Shown in pieces: positions 10,001-19,329 of a DNA stretch of 64,000 nucleotides (position 1 is its first letter; every line of letters starts with the position of its first letter). Source of the stretch: Berkiella_A sp050252335 (GTDB taxonomy: Bacteria; Pseudomonadota; Gammaproteobacteria; Berkiellales; Berkiellaceae). The translations under genes and the position numbers were made by a program. The stretch is taken from contig JBFWLB010000006.1 in NCBI GenBank assembly GCA_050252335.1, positions 1 through 64,000 of the forward strand. The letters run 5' to 3'. The notes beneath the pieces are model-generated. The model saw only the letters and a list, made by a program, of their open reading frames with translations. It had not been told where the DNA came from and did not search any database.

Positions 10001-13000
10001 TTTGCGATGACGGTATGGCCACCAATAGAAAGTGTATCAATACCATCTTGTGCTGTGATTGTGAATGAACCTTGAGTGGTTGTTGACTCCTTAACTGGAT
10101 CTGAACCCGCAGATTCGCCCACACCACGGCTTGCTAAGAGATCATCTTCATCAACAGAAACATCACCCCCTTCTGCTTTGGGAGTTAGATTTGAAATGGT
10201 TACCTTGCTATCGATGTCGAAATGGAGTGTTGCAGAGGAAGTATCTCCATCTTTATCCTTCACTGTATAATGTAAAATATCATCTGCACCTGAGTTTTCA
10301 TTGTGATTGCTTGTGTAAGTAAAGCTTCCATCATTGTTAATATGCAATACATTTCCAATGGGCGTTGTAATACTTTGATTAGGTACAGGTATGGTTACAA
10401 TATTTCCATTCGCGGTTGCGCCAGATAGTTCAGGATGTGCATTAATATAGTTATTTGCAGCTTGTGGGCTTGCCAGCTCAAAATAGACATTAATGACTTG
10501 TAATCCACCATCAGCACCAGCGATATCATTTGTTAAAACATTGCCTGTGGTTTCTACTTGGTTAATGGTGCCAATAAGGAGATCTTGTAAATTACTTAGA
10601 TTAGCAGCCACTGTAATGACAGTGCCTGGTTGATCGTCATCTAAGTCTTTAAGATGTTCATCAATATCGGATTGATTAATTGAACCAATGTTTAAAATAT
10701 AAGCTTCAACATTGTGTTGATCTAATAAATTTCTCCAAGCAAGCTCTTCTGCATCAGTCAAACGATTGTCGATACCTTGAGTGCCAGCGGGTTCAGGCTT
10801 GCCATCAGAGATGAAATACAGTCTGTCTACAAAATTAGCTAAGTTCGGATTTTGGCTATCTTGAATAATATCTGCACTGGCGGCTTGAGTCGCAGCCCTA
10901 TAGTTTGTCCAGCCATTGGCAGAAAGTGAATCAATATAGTTTTTAGCCGCTTGAACACTATTAAATTCAATAGAAGTTGTGGCATCATCGCTGTCTTGAC
11001 CATCAGCATCGCCACTAAAAGTAACAATTGTAATTCTGAGTGCGGCACTGGCAGCATCATAGCTGTCAAGTAATGCATTCTGACCTGTTAGAGATTCTTT
11101 TAAGATATCTAATCGTGTTTTTCCGCCAGAATTTGGAATAACCGTATTCATACTGCCGGACACATCTAATACAAAAGTTAAGTTGTAAGACGGTAAACCA
11201 GGATCAGCAATAAAGTAAGAATCGTTGTTAGCATGAGGACCATCATCCTTGAAGACAAAAGCTTGACCAATGTTAAGTGTTGCACTGTCAGAGGCTGCGT
11301 CGCCATCTTTATCTATAATGGTATCGGTACGAGTCAATTGTATTGCGTTTTGGTTTGACAGAGTAACACTATCATCATGATTACTTGCATTGGGATGTTT
11401 TAAGGCACTTATTTGATCTAAGGTTACGATGCCAGAGCCATTGACAGAAACAGTGAAAGCAACATCCCCATTGACACCGCCAACGCGTCCTTCAACCACA
11501 CCGTTATTCATGAAGAGTAAAATATTTTGGCCTGTAGCAACATCGTCTAATCCGCTGTCTACACCATTTGCAGAAACAGAAAGGGTATAGCTGCTAGATT
11601 GTGAGCCTGCACCATCAGCACCATAGTTACTGCTGACAATGCTAAAGTTATCAGAAAAATCAGCAGAGGCATTCACTGCTAAATTAGATTCGTCCACAGT
11701 AAGAATATCAATCGCCACAGCAGCTAAGGCGATATCAATACGAGGGCCATCATCTTTGAAGACAAAGGCTTGGCCAATGTTGAGTGTTGCACTGTCAGAA
11801 GCAGAATCACCATCTTTATCTACAAGCGTATCGGTGCGAGTTAATTGTACTAAATTTGTATTGGCAAGGGTGAGTGCATCATCTGGGTTTGCAGTGTTTG
11901 GATGACTAATTGCAAGAATTTGATCTAAAGTCACAATGCCAGAACCATTAACAGAAACAGTGAAAGCAACATCACCATTGATGCCGCCCACACGTCCTTC
12001 AACCACACCATTATTCATAAAGAGCAGAATATTTTGACCTGTGGCTACATCATCTAAGCCACTGTCTACACCACTTGCAGAGATAGAAAGGGCATAGCTA
12101 CTGGATTGTGAGCCTGCACCATCAGCACCGTAACTACTGCTGACAATACTAAAGTTATCCGCAAAATTAGCAGAGGCATTCACCGCTAAATTAGATTCAT
12201 CCACAGTAAGTGTATCAACGGGAACAGCGGCCAAACCCAGATCAATGCTAGGGCCATCGTCTTTAAATTTAAAGGCTTGACCAATGTTGAGTGTTGCACT
12301 GTCAGAAGCAGAGTCACCATCTTTATCTATAATGGTATCGGTACGAGTCAATTGTATTAAATTTTGATTTGATAAAGTAACACTATCATCATGGTTACTT
12401 GCATTGGGATGTTTTAAAGCACTTATTTGATCTAAGGTTACGATACCAGAGCCATTGACAGAAACAGTGAAGGCAACAGCCCCATTGACACCGCCGACAC
12501 GTCCTTCAACCACACCGTTATTCATGAAGAGTAAAATATTTTGTCCTGTCGCAACATCATCTAATCCGCTGTCTACACCGCTTGCAGAAACGGAAAGAAC
12601 ATATCGACTGGATTGAGAACCTGCACCATCAGCGCCATAGTTACTGCTGACAATGCTAAAGTTATCCGCAAAATTAGCAGAGGCATTCACTGTCAGATTA
12701 GATTCATCCACAGTAAGAATATCAATGGCAATAGCCGCTAAACCGATATCAATGCTAGGGCCGTCATCTTTGAAGAATAGGGCGTTACCTAAATTTATTG
12801 TTGCAGAACTATTTGTGGTATCACCATCATTATCAGTCATAGAATCGGTACGCGTTAAGCGTACTAAATTTTCATTTGCAAGTGTTACTGCGTCATCTGG
12901 ATTTGCTGCATTGGGATGTTTTAATGCACTAAGTTGATCTAAGGTAACGATACCAGAACTATTGACAGAAACAGTAAAAGCAACATTACCATTGACGCCG

Positions 13001-16000
13001 CCGATACGCCCCTCAACCATGCCGTTATTCATAAAGAGCAAAATATTTTGTCCTGTGACAACGTCATCTAAGCCACTGTCTGCACCACTGGCAGAGACAG
13101 AAAGGGTATAAGAAGTGGAAGAACTTGCTAGACCATCTGCTCCTGGTGCACTAACACTACTAAAATTATCAGAAAAATCAGCGCTTGCATTAACTAACAA
13201 ATTACTTTCGTCGACAGTGAGAATATCCGCTGCTGCAATAGCGGTTACCGTTACACTGGGTACATCATCTATAATTCGAATAGATAATGTGTTATTTGCA
13301 GTATCCCCATCGATGTCTTTTAGTATAACTATCAAGTCTTCGAATAAATCATTCTCACCATTACCTGCAGGATGATTTTCATTATCATTCAGTGTATAGC
13401 TATAAGTGACTTCACCTGTAGCACTGTTGAAATTTGTCACACTGAAAGTATTGCCCAATGGGGTTGTGAAGCTGGTTGGAGAGAACACACCATTTGTGAT
13501 GATGGCGTGGCCACCAATAGAAAGTGTATCGATGCCATCTGGCGCTAATATTGTCAGTGAACCCTGAACAACGGTGGATTCTTTAACTGGATCTGAACCC
13601 GCAGACTCACCCACACCACGGTTTGCTAAGAGATCATCTTCATCAACAGAAACATCACCGCCTTCTGCTTTTGGTGTTAAATTTAAGATATTTACCTCAC
13701 CATCAATATCAAAACGCAGTTCTGCAGAGGAAGTATCTCCATCTTTATCCCTCACTGTATAATGTAAAATATCATCTGCACCTGAGTTTTCATTATGGTA
13801 ACTTGTATAAGTAAAGCTTCCATCACTGTTAATATGCAATACATTCCCAATGGGGGTTGTAATACTTTGATTAGGTACAGGTATGGTTACAATATTTCCA
13901 TTCGCGGTTGCGCCAGATAGTTCAGGATGTGCATTAATATAGCTATTCGCAGCTTGTGGGCTTGCAAGTTCAAAATAGATATTAATAACTTCTAATCCAC
14001 CATCAGCACCAGCAATATCATTTGTTAAAACATTGCCTGTAGTTTCTGTTTGATTAATAGTGCCAATTAAGAGATCTTGTAAATTACTTAGATTGGCAGC
14101 CACTGTAATGACCGTACCAGGTTGATCGTCATCTAAGTCTTTGAGATGCTCATCAATATCGGATTGATTAATGGAGCCAATATTTAAAATATAAGCTTCA
14201 ACATTGTGTTGATCTAATAAATTTCTCCAAGCAAGCTCTTCTGCATCGGTCAAGCGATTGTCCACCCCTTGAGTGCCAGCGGGTTCAGGTCTGCCATCAG
14301 AGATGAAATACAGTCTGTCTATGAAATCAGCTAAATTGGGATCTTGGCTATCTTGAATAATATCTGCACTGGCAGCTTGGGTTGCAGCTCTATAGTTTGT
14401 CCAACCATTGGCAGAAAGCGCATCAATATAGTCTTTAGCCGCTTGAACACTGCTAAATTCCATAGAGGTTGTGGCATCATCACTGTCTTGACCATCTAGA
14501 TCGCCACTAAAAGTAACAATTGTAATTCTGAGTGCGGCACTTGCAGCATCATAGCTGTCAAGTAATGCATTCTGACCTGTTAGAGATTCTTTTAAGATAT
14601 CTAATCGTGTTTTTCCACCAGAATTTGGAATAACTGTATTCATACTGCCTGAAACATCTAATACAAAGGTTAGATTGTAAGATGGCTGTGTCGGTGGTTC
14701 AACAGAATAAGAGTCATTATTAGCATGAGGACCATCATCTTTGAAAACAAAGGCTTGACCAATGTTGAGTGTTGCACTATCAGAGGCTGAGTCACCATCT
14801 TTATCTATAATGGTATCGGTACGAGTCAATTGTATTGCGTTTTGGTTTGACAGAGTAACACTATCATCATGATTACTTGCATCAGGGTGTTTTAAGGCAC
14901 TTATTTGATCTAAAGTCACGATGCCAGAGCTATTGACAGAAACAGTGAAAGCAACATCTCCATTGACACCGCCGACACGTCCTTCAACCACACCGTTATT
15001 CATGAAGAGTAAAATATTTTGGCCTGTAGCAACATCGTCTAATCCGCTGTCTACACCATTTGCAGAAACAGAAAGGGTATAGCTGCTAGATTGTGAGCCT
15101 GCACCATCAGCACCATAGTTACTGCTGACAATGCTAAAGTTATCAGAAAAATCAGCAGAGGCATTCACTGCTAAATTAGATTCGTCCACAGTAAGAATAT
15201 CAATCGCCACAGCTGCTAAGGCGATATCAATGCTAGGACCATCGTCTTTGAAGACAAAGGCTTGACCAATATTGAGTGTTGCACTATCAGAAGCAGAATC
15301 GCCATCTTTATCTATCAGCGTGTCGGTACGTGTTAATTGTACTAAATTAGCATTTGCGAGTGTTAAAGCATCATCTGGGTTTGCAGTATTTGGATGACTA
15401 AGTGCACGAATTTGATCTAAAGTAACGATACCGGAACCATCAACAGAAACAGTGAAGGCAACAGCGCCATTCACGTCGCCCACACGCCCTTCAACTACAC
15501 CGTTATTCATAAAGAGTAAAATATTTTGTCCTGTGGCCACATCGTCTAAGCCACTGTCCACCCCACTTGCAGAGATAGAAAGCGCATAGCTACTAGATTG
15601 TGAACCAGCACCATCAGCGCCGTAACTACTACTGACAATCGTAAAGTTATCTGCAAAATTAGCAGAGGCATTCACCGCTAAATTAGATTCATCCACAGTA
15701 AGTGTATCAACGGGAACAGCGGCCAAACCCAGATCAATGCTAGGGCCATCGTCTTTAAATTTAAAGGCTTGACCAATATTTGCCACAGCACTTGCGGTAT
15801 CACCATCGGCATCGGTTATAGTGGCAGTTAATTTAATTAACTCGGCAGCTGAAAGTATGGCTGGTGAATCTGCCTCATCGGGATCATTGGGGTTGTTATG
15901 AACCACTGCACGAGATTGGTTTAATGTAACCACGCCACTATTTGCATCTACAGAGATTCTAAAGACTTCCTCATTGCTGACTTCAGTGCGTCCAACAACT

Positions 16001-18753
16001 TCATTGCCCTCTAGGAAAAGTTTTATGATTTCATTAGAGCCTGTATCTACTAAGCCGCTATCAGAAGCTTGTGCATTAACACTTAGAGCATAAGTAATTG
16101 CATCATTATCTTGTATGTCATTGTTGTCACTGTCTTTAGGGCCATCTGCACCAAATTGTCCTGAGAAGAGTATTGCAAAAGAGCTACTTGCATCGATTGC
16201 AAAATTAGATTCATCGACTACCAATGAAGGAACAGGAATTTCATTACGGTTGATGCTAGGACCATCGTCTTCAAATCTAAAAGATTGACCGATATCTGCG
16301 ACAGCACTTGCGGTATCACCATCACCATCGGTTACTGTTGCAATTAATTTAATTAAATCAGCAGTTGAAAGCATTGCTGGTGAATCTGCCTCATCGGGAT
16401 CATTAGGGTTGTTATGAACCACTGCACGAGATTGATTTAAAGTAACCACGCCACTATTTGCATCTACAGAGACTCTAAAGACTTCCTCATTGCTGTCTTC
16501 AGTGCGTCCAACAACTTCATTTCCTTCTAGGAAAAGTTTTACAGTTTCATTAGAACGACTATCAATTAAGCCGCTGTCTGCATCTTGTGCGCTGATATTT
16601 AAAGCATAAGTGATTGCATCTACATCTGCGATGTCATTGTTGTCTGAGTCTTTAGGACCATCATTGCCAAATAAAGCTGCAAACACTCCGGCAAAGGAAG
16701 CACTTGTATTTATTGTAAAATCAGATTCATCTACGGTGAGAATAGGTATGTCTATGTTTGTGAGTGATATGCTAGGGCCATCATCTTTGAAGCTAAAAGC
16801 TTGACCAATATAAATAGATTCATCTATAGAGTCGCCATCACCATCAATTACAGTCAGTGTGAGCGTGATGAGATCGCTTGAACTTAAAGTGGCGGGCTCA
16901 TTTGCCTCATCGGGATCATTGGGGTTATTGTGAACAACAGAGCGGCTTTGATCAAATGTTATCTCTCCATTTTCTGGATTGACAGAAATACGAAAAACTT
17001 CTAAATTGCCATTTTCAGTACGTCCAACCACTTCACCTAATTCTAAATAAAGCATAATGTTTTCATTAGAGAGTGTGTCCACCAAGCCACTATTGGTGCC
17101 TTGTGCACTGATAGAGAGCGCATATTGAACAGCATCAACATCTGCTATGCCATCATTATCAATATCTTTAGGGCCATCGGCTCCAAAATTAATAGCAAAA
17201 AGTCCTGCAAAAGAGGCAACAGCGTCTTTTGAAAAATCGCTATCATCTACTTGTAACATAGGTATAGAAACATCGTTAATTTCTATGCTAGGGCCATCAT
17301 CTTTAAACTGAAAAGCATGACCAATGTCAATGGATTGATTATCACTGTCTCCATCATTATCAACAACGTGTACATTAAGAGAAATTAAATTCTTTGCGGC
17401 AAAAGAGGCGGGAGAGAGTGCTTCATCAGGATCTGTGCTATCAGGGTGTACAACAGAACGACTTTGATTGAGTGTAATTTCTGCTGTATTTGCATCTATA
17501 GATATTCTAAATACTTCTTCATTGCTTGCTTCAGTACGCCCAACAACTTCACCGCCCTCTAGAAATAGCCTGACAGCTTCTTGACTGCGGGTGTCGACTA
17601 ATCCACTATCAATCCCTGGTGCTAAAATACTTAAATTATAGGTTAGGCTTGCGATGCCATCTGCACCTGGTATTATATTAAAAAGTACAGAAAATGAAGC
17701 TTTAGCGTCTATGTTAAAATCACTTTCATCAACAATTACATCTGGTGCTTGTGTGGCTATTATTTCAATGCTGGGAACATCATCCACGATGGTAACTATG
17801 ATATTTGCACTTGCTTGATCACCGTCTGAATCTTGGAATGTATAAGAAAAAGTTTCAATAATGAAATTTTCTCCATTGCCTGGCGCATGCATATCATTAT
17901 CAAAAAGCTCATAGCTAAAATCACCCTGGTTAAATCCATTAAAATCTTGAACATAAACAGTAAGTTTTCCTGCATTGGTTTCTATGATCCAAACGGATGG
18001 ATTGCTTTTGTCGGTTTGAAAGCCTTGAATAGAAAGCTCAGTAATAGCGATGGGTGCATCACCTAAGTCGTCGTTGGCTAGAATATTGCCAGAGAGTATG
18101 AGCGCTTTGCTACCAGGAGCGCTGCCATCAGATAAGCTTTTTTCGAAAAATACCAGTGCCTCACCTTGGCTATCAACGGTATCATCGACAGCAGAAGGAA
18201 ACCTATTAATTCTTCTTGCGATCAGCGGAGGGATAAACTCTTCATCTTTGGGAATACCAGGAGTACTGATATCTAAATTTCTGGCAACGCTGTTTACATC
18301 TGCGCTATTACCAATACTGATTGCATCAGGTATCGTAAAACCACTACCTGCACCGCCACCACTCGCACCCGCTGCTGAAGCATCTAAATTTTGAATGTCT
18401 TCGAGACTGAGTTCTTCATCATCTTGTTCATCTTCTTTTTTACTGTCGTCTTCTATAGCTGTTATTTCACTGATTGCAGCTTCTGAGCTTGTTTGGGGCA
18501 TATTTTCTGAAGCTTCAATTTTAGGCACAGAAACATTTGCTGTTCCATCTTGCATGACTTCTTCTTGAGGCTTTTCTTGACTTGGATCTATGCTTGGATC
18601 CGTCGCTTTTTTTTCTGCAATATCTGCTTGTGGTACAGCATCTGCTTCTTTTGATAAAGTTGGGATCATCGCTTTTATACGCTGAAACAATGATTTTGTA
18701 TCATCAGTGTTATTATTGTCTTGATCTTCTTGTTGTTTGATTGAATCACTCAT
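7033..18753 (-). CDS. giant type I secreted adhesin (T1SS-143/DUF5801 repeats, three VWA domains, Calx-beta)
   Basis: A 3906-residue surface or secreted protein. Order: an acidic N-terminus (1-120); an alanine/glycine linker with SAAG at 126-129; a VCBS-like domain (about 190-330); then eleven repeats marked by a V-D-(E/D)-S motif with Asp at about 342, 503, 675, 847, 1021, 1190, 1848, 2016, 2185, 2354 and 3011. Each repeat ends in DGDxxS...IGxAFxFKDDGP. Three von Willebrand A domains carry the metal-binding DxSGSM motif at Asp1366, 2530 and 3192. A Calx-beta domain lies near 3505-3625, and the C-terminus (about 3785-3906) has TGDD and GGDGIDEF motifs typical of type I secretion signals. The low cysteine content and abundant D/G/N fit calcium-stiffened extracellular repeats. 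A GGGG lies 7 bases before the ATG. No HlyB/HlyD/TolC genes are in the window. Confidence 0.9.
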   Translation of the reverse strand: MSDSIKQQEDQDNNNTDDTKSLFQRIKAMIPTLSKEADAVPQADIAEKKATDPSIDPSQEKPQEEVMQDGTANVSVPKIEASENMPQTSSEAAISEITAIEDDSKKEDEQDDEELSLEDIQNLDASAAGASGGGAGSGFTIPDAISIGNSADVNSVARNLDISTPGIPKDEEFIPPLIARRINRFPSAVDDTVDSQGEALVFFEKSLSDGSAPGSKALILSGNILANDDLGDAPIAITELSIQGFQTDKSNPSVWIIETNAGKLTVYVQDFNGFNQGDFSYELFDNDMHAPGNGENFIIETFSYTFQDSDGDQASANIIVTIVDDVPSIEIIATQAPDVIVDESDFNIDAKASFSVLFNIIPGADGIASLTYNLSILAPGIDSGLVDTRSQEAVRLFLEGGEVVGRTEASNEEVFRISIDANTAEITLNQSRSVVHPDSTDPDEALSPASFAAKNLISLNVHVVDNDGDSDNQSIDIGHAFQFKDDGPSIEINDVSIPMLQVDDSDFSKDAVASFAGLFAINFGADGPKDIDNDGIADVDAVQYALSISAQGTNSGLVDTLSNENIMLYLELGEVVGRTENGNLEVFRISVNPENGEITFDQSRSVVHNNPNDPDEANEPATLSSSDLITLTLTVIDGDGDSIDESIYIGQAFSFKDDGPSISLTNIDIPILTVDESDFTINTSASFAGVFAALFGNDGPKDSDNNDIADVDAITYALNISAQDADSGLIDSRSNETVKLFLEGNEVVGRTEDSNEEVFRVSVDANSGVVTLNQSRAVVHNNPNDPDEADSPAMLSTADLIKLIATVTDGDGDTASAVADIGQSFRFEDDGPSINRNEIPVPSLVVDESNFAIDASSSFAILFSGQFGADGPKDSDNNDIQDNDAITYALSVNAQASDSGLVDTGSNEIIKLFLEGNEVVGRTEVSNEEVFRISVDANSGVVTLNQSRAVVHNNPNDPDEADSPAILSAAELIKLTATITDADGDTASAVANIGQAFKFKDDGPSIDLGLAAVPVDTLTVDESNLAVNASANFADNFTIVSSSYGADGAGSQSSSYALSISASGVDSGLDDVATGQNILLFMNNGVVEGRVGDVNGAVAFTVSVDGSGIVTLDQIRALSHPNTANPDDALTLANANLVQLTRTDTLIDKDGDSASDSATLNIGQAFVFKDDGPSIDIALAAVAIDILTVDESNLAVNASADFSDNFSIVSSNYGADGAGSQSSSYTLSVSANGVDSGLDDVATGQNILLFMNNGVVEGRVGGVNGDVAFTVSVNSSGIVTLDQISALKHPDASNHDDSVTLSNQNAIQLTRTDTIIDKDGDSASDSATLNIGQAFVFKDDGPHANNDSYSVEPPTQPSYNLTFVLDVSGSMNTVIPNSGGKTRLDILKESLTGQNALLDSYDAASAALRITIVTFSGDLDGQDSDDATTSMEFSSVQAAKDYIDALSANGWTNYRAATQAASADIIQDSQDPNLADFIDRLYFISDGRPEPAGTQGVDNRLTDAEELAWRNLLDQHNVEAYILNIGSINQSDIDEHLKDLDDDQPGTVITVAANLSNLQDLLIGTINQTETTGNVLTNDIAGADGGLEVINIYFELASPQAANSYINAHPELSGATANGNIVTIPVPNQSITTPIGNVLHINSDGSFTYTSYHNENSGADDILHYTVRDKDGDTSSAELRFDIDGEVNILNLTPKAEGGDVSVDEDDLLANRGVGESAGSDPVKESTVVQGSLTILAPDGIDTLSIGGHAIITNGVFSPTSFTTPLGNTFSVTNFNSATGEVTYSYTLNDNENHPAGNGENDLFEDLIVILKDIDGDTANNTLSIRIIDDVPSVTVTAIAAADILTVDESNLLVNASADFSDNFSSVSAPGADGLASSSTSYTLSVSASGADSGLDDVVTGQNILLFMNNGMVEGRIGGVNGNVAFTVSVNSSGIVTLDQLSALKHPNAANPDDAVTLANENLVRLTRTDSMTDNDGDTTNSSATINLGNALFFKDDGPSIDIGLAAIAIDILTVDESNLTVNASANFADNFSIVSSNYGADGAGSQSSRYVLSVSASGVDSGLDDVATGQNILLFMNNGVVEGRVGGVNGAVAFTVSVNGSGIVTLDQISALKHPNASNHDDSVTLSNQNLIQLTRTDTIIDKDGDSASDSATLNIGQAFKFKDDGPSIDLGLAAVPVDTLTVDESNLAVNASANFADNFSIVSSSYGADGAGSQSSSYALSISASGVDSGLDDVATGQNILLFMNNGVVEGRVGGINGDVAFTVSVNGSGIVTLDQILAISHPNTANPDDALTLANTNLVQLTRTDTLVDKDGDSASDSATLNIGQAFVFKDDGPRIDIALAAVAIDILTVDESNLAVNASADFSDNFSIVSSNYGADGAGSQSSSYTLSVSANGVDSGLDDVATGQNILLFMNNGVVEGRVGGVNGDVAFTVSVNGSGIVTLDQISALKHPNASNHDDSVTLSNQNAIQLTRTDTIIDKDGDAASDSATLNIGQAFVFKDDGPHANNDSYFIADPGLPSYNLTFVLDVSGSMNTVIPNSGGKTRLDILKESLTGQNALLDSYDAASAALRITIVTFSGDADGQDSDDATTSIEFNSVQAAKNYIDSLSANGWTNYRAATQAASADIIQDSQNPNLANFVDRLYFISDGKPEPAGTQGIDNRLTDAEELAWRNLLDQHNVEAYILNIGSINQSDIDEHLKDLDDDQPGTVITVAANLSNLQDLLIGTINQVETTGNVLTNDIAGADGGLQVINVYFELASPQAANNYINAHPELSGATANGNIVTIPVPNQSITTPIGNVLHINNDGSFTYTSNHNENSGADDILHYTVKDKDGDTSSATLHFDIDSKVTISNLTPKAEGGDVSVDEDDLLASRGVGESAGSDPVKESTTTQGSFTITAQDGIDTLSIGGHTVIANGVFSPISFTTPFGNTFKAISFNNTTGEVIYSYTLNDNENHPVGNGENHLFEDLNISVSDTDGDTANNILSIRIVDDIPNIDRNQMDAPILMVDESNFAVDASASFANLFTGIFGADGPKDSDNNGIQDPNAITYSLGISANGVNSGLVDSQTKEAVNLFVVNNEVVGRTATTHLEVFKVSVDSNSGLVTLNQSRAVMHNDPNDHDQANSPATLSSDNLVTLTAVIVDGDGDTDSAVANIGGTFQFRDDGPTAANDSFVLEVPPLPSYNLTFTIDISGSMGQIISGTGKSRLTLVKEALASQGALLDSYAEASEQLRISIVTFAGDSDAQDNDDVWISSEFNNIAAAKAYINGLTAGGNTNYRAALQKTSQDIVNDANDPNLSHFIDKVYWLSDGQPVPSSKILTAQEELAWRNLLQQNSVDAIILNIAPAGSQQNVNQHLQGLANPTDSPAVIEVKPDLSNLQQLLLDTIDPVQTQGNLLANDAAGADGPATVVEIKFTLDSNQAAQTYLNQHPELAGATRSGSTIIIPIPNQAIETPLGGMLIVLANGNFTYSGANGSIDTGVDLFQYTIKDQDGDKSTATFTLHVAEQGTPFVSVNDASATEGTHSTIQFLVTLSHPADENITVNYQVTPGTAKNAGDYLNNISNGSVTILKGSTMATLTLSVIDDSVSESTENFFITLTSAYKASGDAVDIDDPTGTGTIFDNDTNSLLSLKVDANIGLEANDDQQWVEINSQIHGNLMINDVFAHKSAVISEVSFNTADADQFIIKHNLLSLDAYVDKDGQTIHIPLPTDGSNIEIETPHDALLTINNQGEYSYSVGAHSVDETEHFEYTLLNPHTAESVSANFDVNVLSHPGSLVNLMGTTGDDVLTTAKINAQAIIMNGGDGIDEFIVDVSETNNPEVIVVRDLGINMSRLTFINVEDSNNDGSTSFSDVVSGFTQDGDNVEVSLCNNTTLIFENIGVVNGNDVAALENHLNNITLEMNIIS
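9771..12285 (-). repeat. duplicated adhesin block, copy B
   Basis: This 2.5 kb stretch inside the adhesin gene encodes two repeats, a VWA domain and a VCBS-like region (residues about 2156-2994). It matches 13263-15777 in perfect register at every anchor I checked, with a constant offset of 3492 bases (1164 codons). Similarity stops sharply at both ends. Confidence 0.85.
13263..15777 (-). repeat. duplicated adhesin block, copy A
   Basis: This is the partner of 9771-12285, encoding residues about 993-1830 of the adhesin. Anchors at 15703/12211, 14201/10709 and 13641/10149 all give an offset of 3492 bases. Long runs are identical and the rest differs by scattered substitutions. The 977 bases between the copies encode two further repeats that are not duplicated as part of the block. 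Confidence 0.85.
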
Positions 18754-19329
18754 TGTCTTGCCCCATATGTCTAATCAATAGGTGAACTATCACGTAAATT
18801 TATGACCTTGGTCAGGCTCGATAAATGCACATTGATAAAGTAAATCCCATATTCTCTTTATTGGATATTGGACATCAGTACTAAAGTGATGTTTCGAGGT
18901 ATTTTTTCGTGTGTATATTTCTTTTTGTTCAAAATGGTCGTTTTGAGATATGACGTGTGTAATTATCAATAACATGAATATAGGTAGGTCAAGAAAATTA
19001 AAATATTAGATTTCCTGAATATAGATATATAGGCTGTATGGCTTGACAGATGTTTGGTTCAGGATTTTTTAGCCCTTCTTATTTTTTTTCTTCTCTATAT
19101 CTACTCTACATATTATGGGAATGGCTTTTTCTTTTCTGCTTGAATGGAAGCCTGCTTTGTGTCAACGTAGCTTTATCTATTTCTTCTGTCTTGCCTGTCA
19201 AGCGTGTTTTTCAATAGGTCATTTTTATTAGAAATAAGTAAGAAAAACCACTCTGCAGTGTAGATACCACATGTTTGGTGACTAAGTAATGGCTGTATAT
19301 TAGGAACAATACAAAGGGATGTCTTTGTC
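18754..19329. other. 576-base intergenic region between divergent adhesin and ackA-pduL genes
   Basis: No gene with a ribosome binding site is visible here. The region is AT-rich with long T and A runs and must hold the promoters of both divergent units. An inverted repeat TGACC-TT-GGTCA lies at 18803-18814, about 50 bases upstream of the adhesin start, and could be an operator. A TTGACA at 19043-19048 has no good -10 partner. AAGGGA lies about 11 bases before the ackA-pduL ATG. Confidence 0.5.

Noticed and set aside
9856..10322. Several plus-strand frames opposite the adhesin gene
   Set aside because: They are antisense shadows of the repetitive adhesin coding sequence, and similar frames recur at the equivalent duplicated positions.
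7033..18753. CRISPR-like or tandem DNA repeat array
   Set aside because: The repeats are coding, about 500 bases long, in frame and diverged, so they are protein domains.
18790..18975. 61-codon minus-strand frame upstream of the adhesin
   Set aside because: No ribosome site, no recognisable features, and it lies where the promoter must be.
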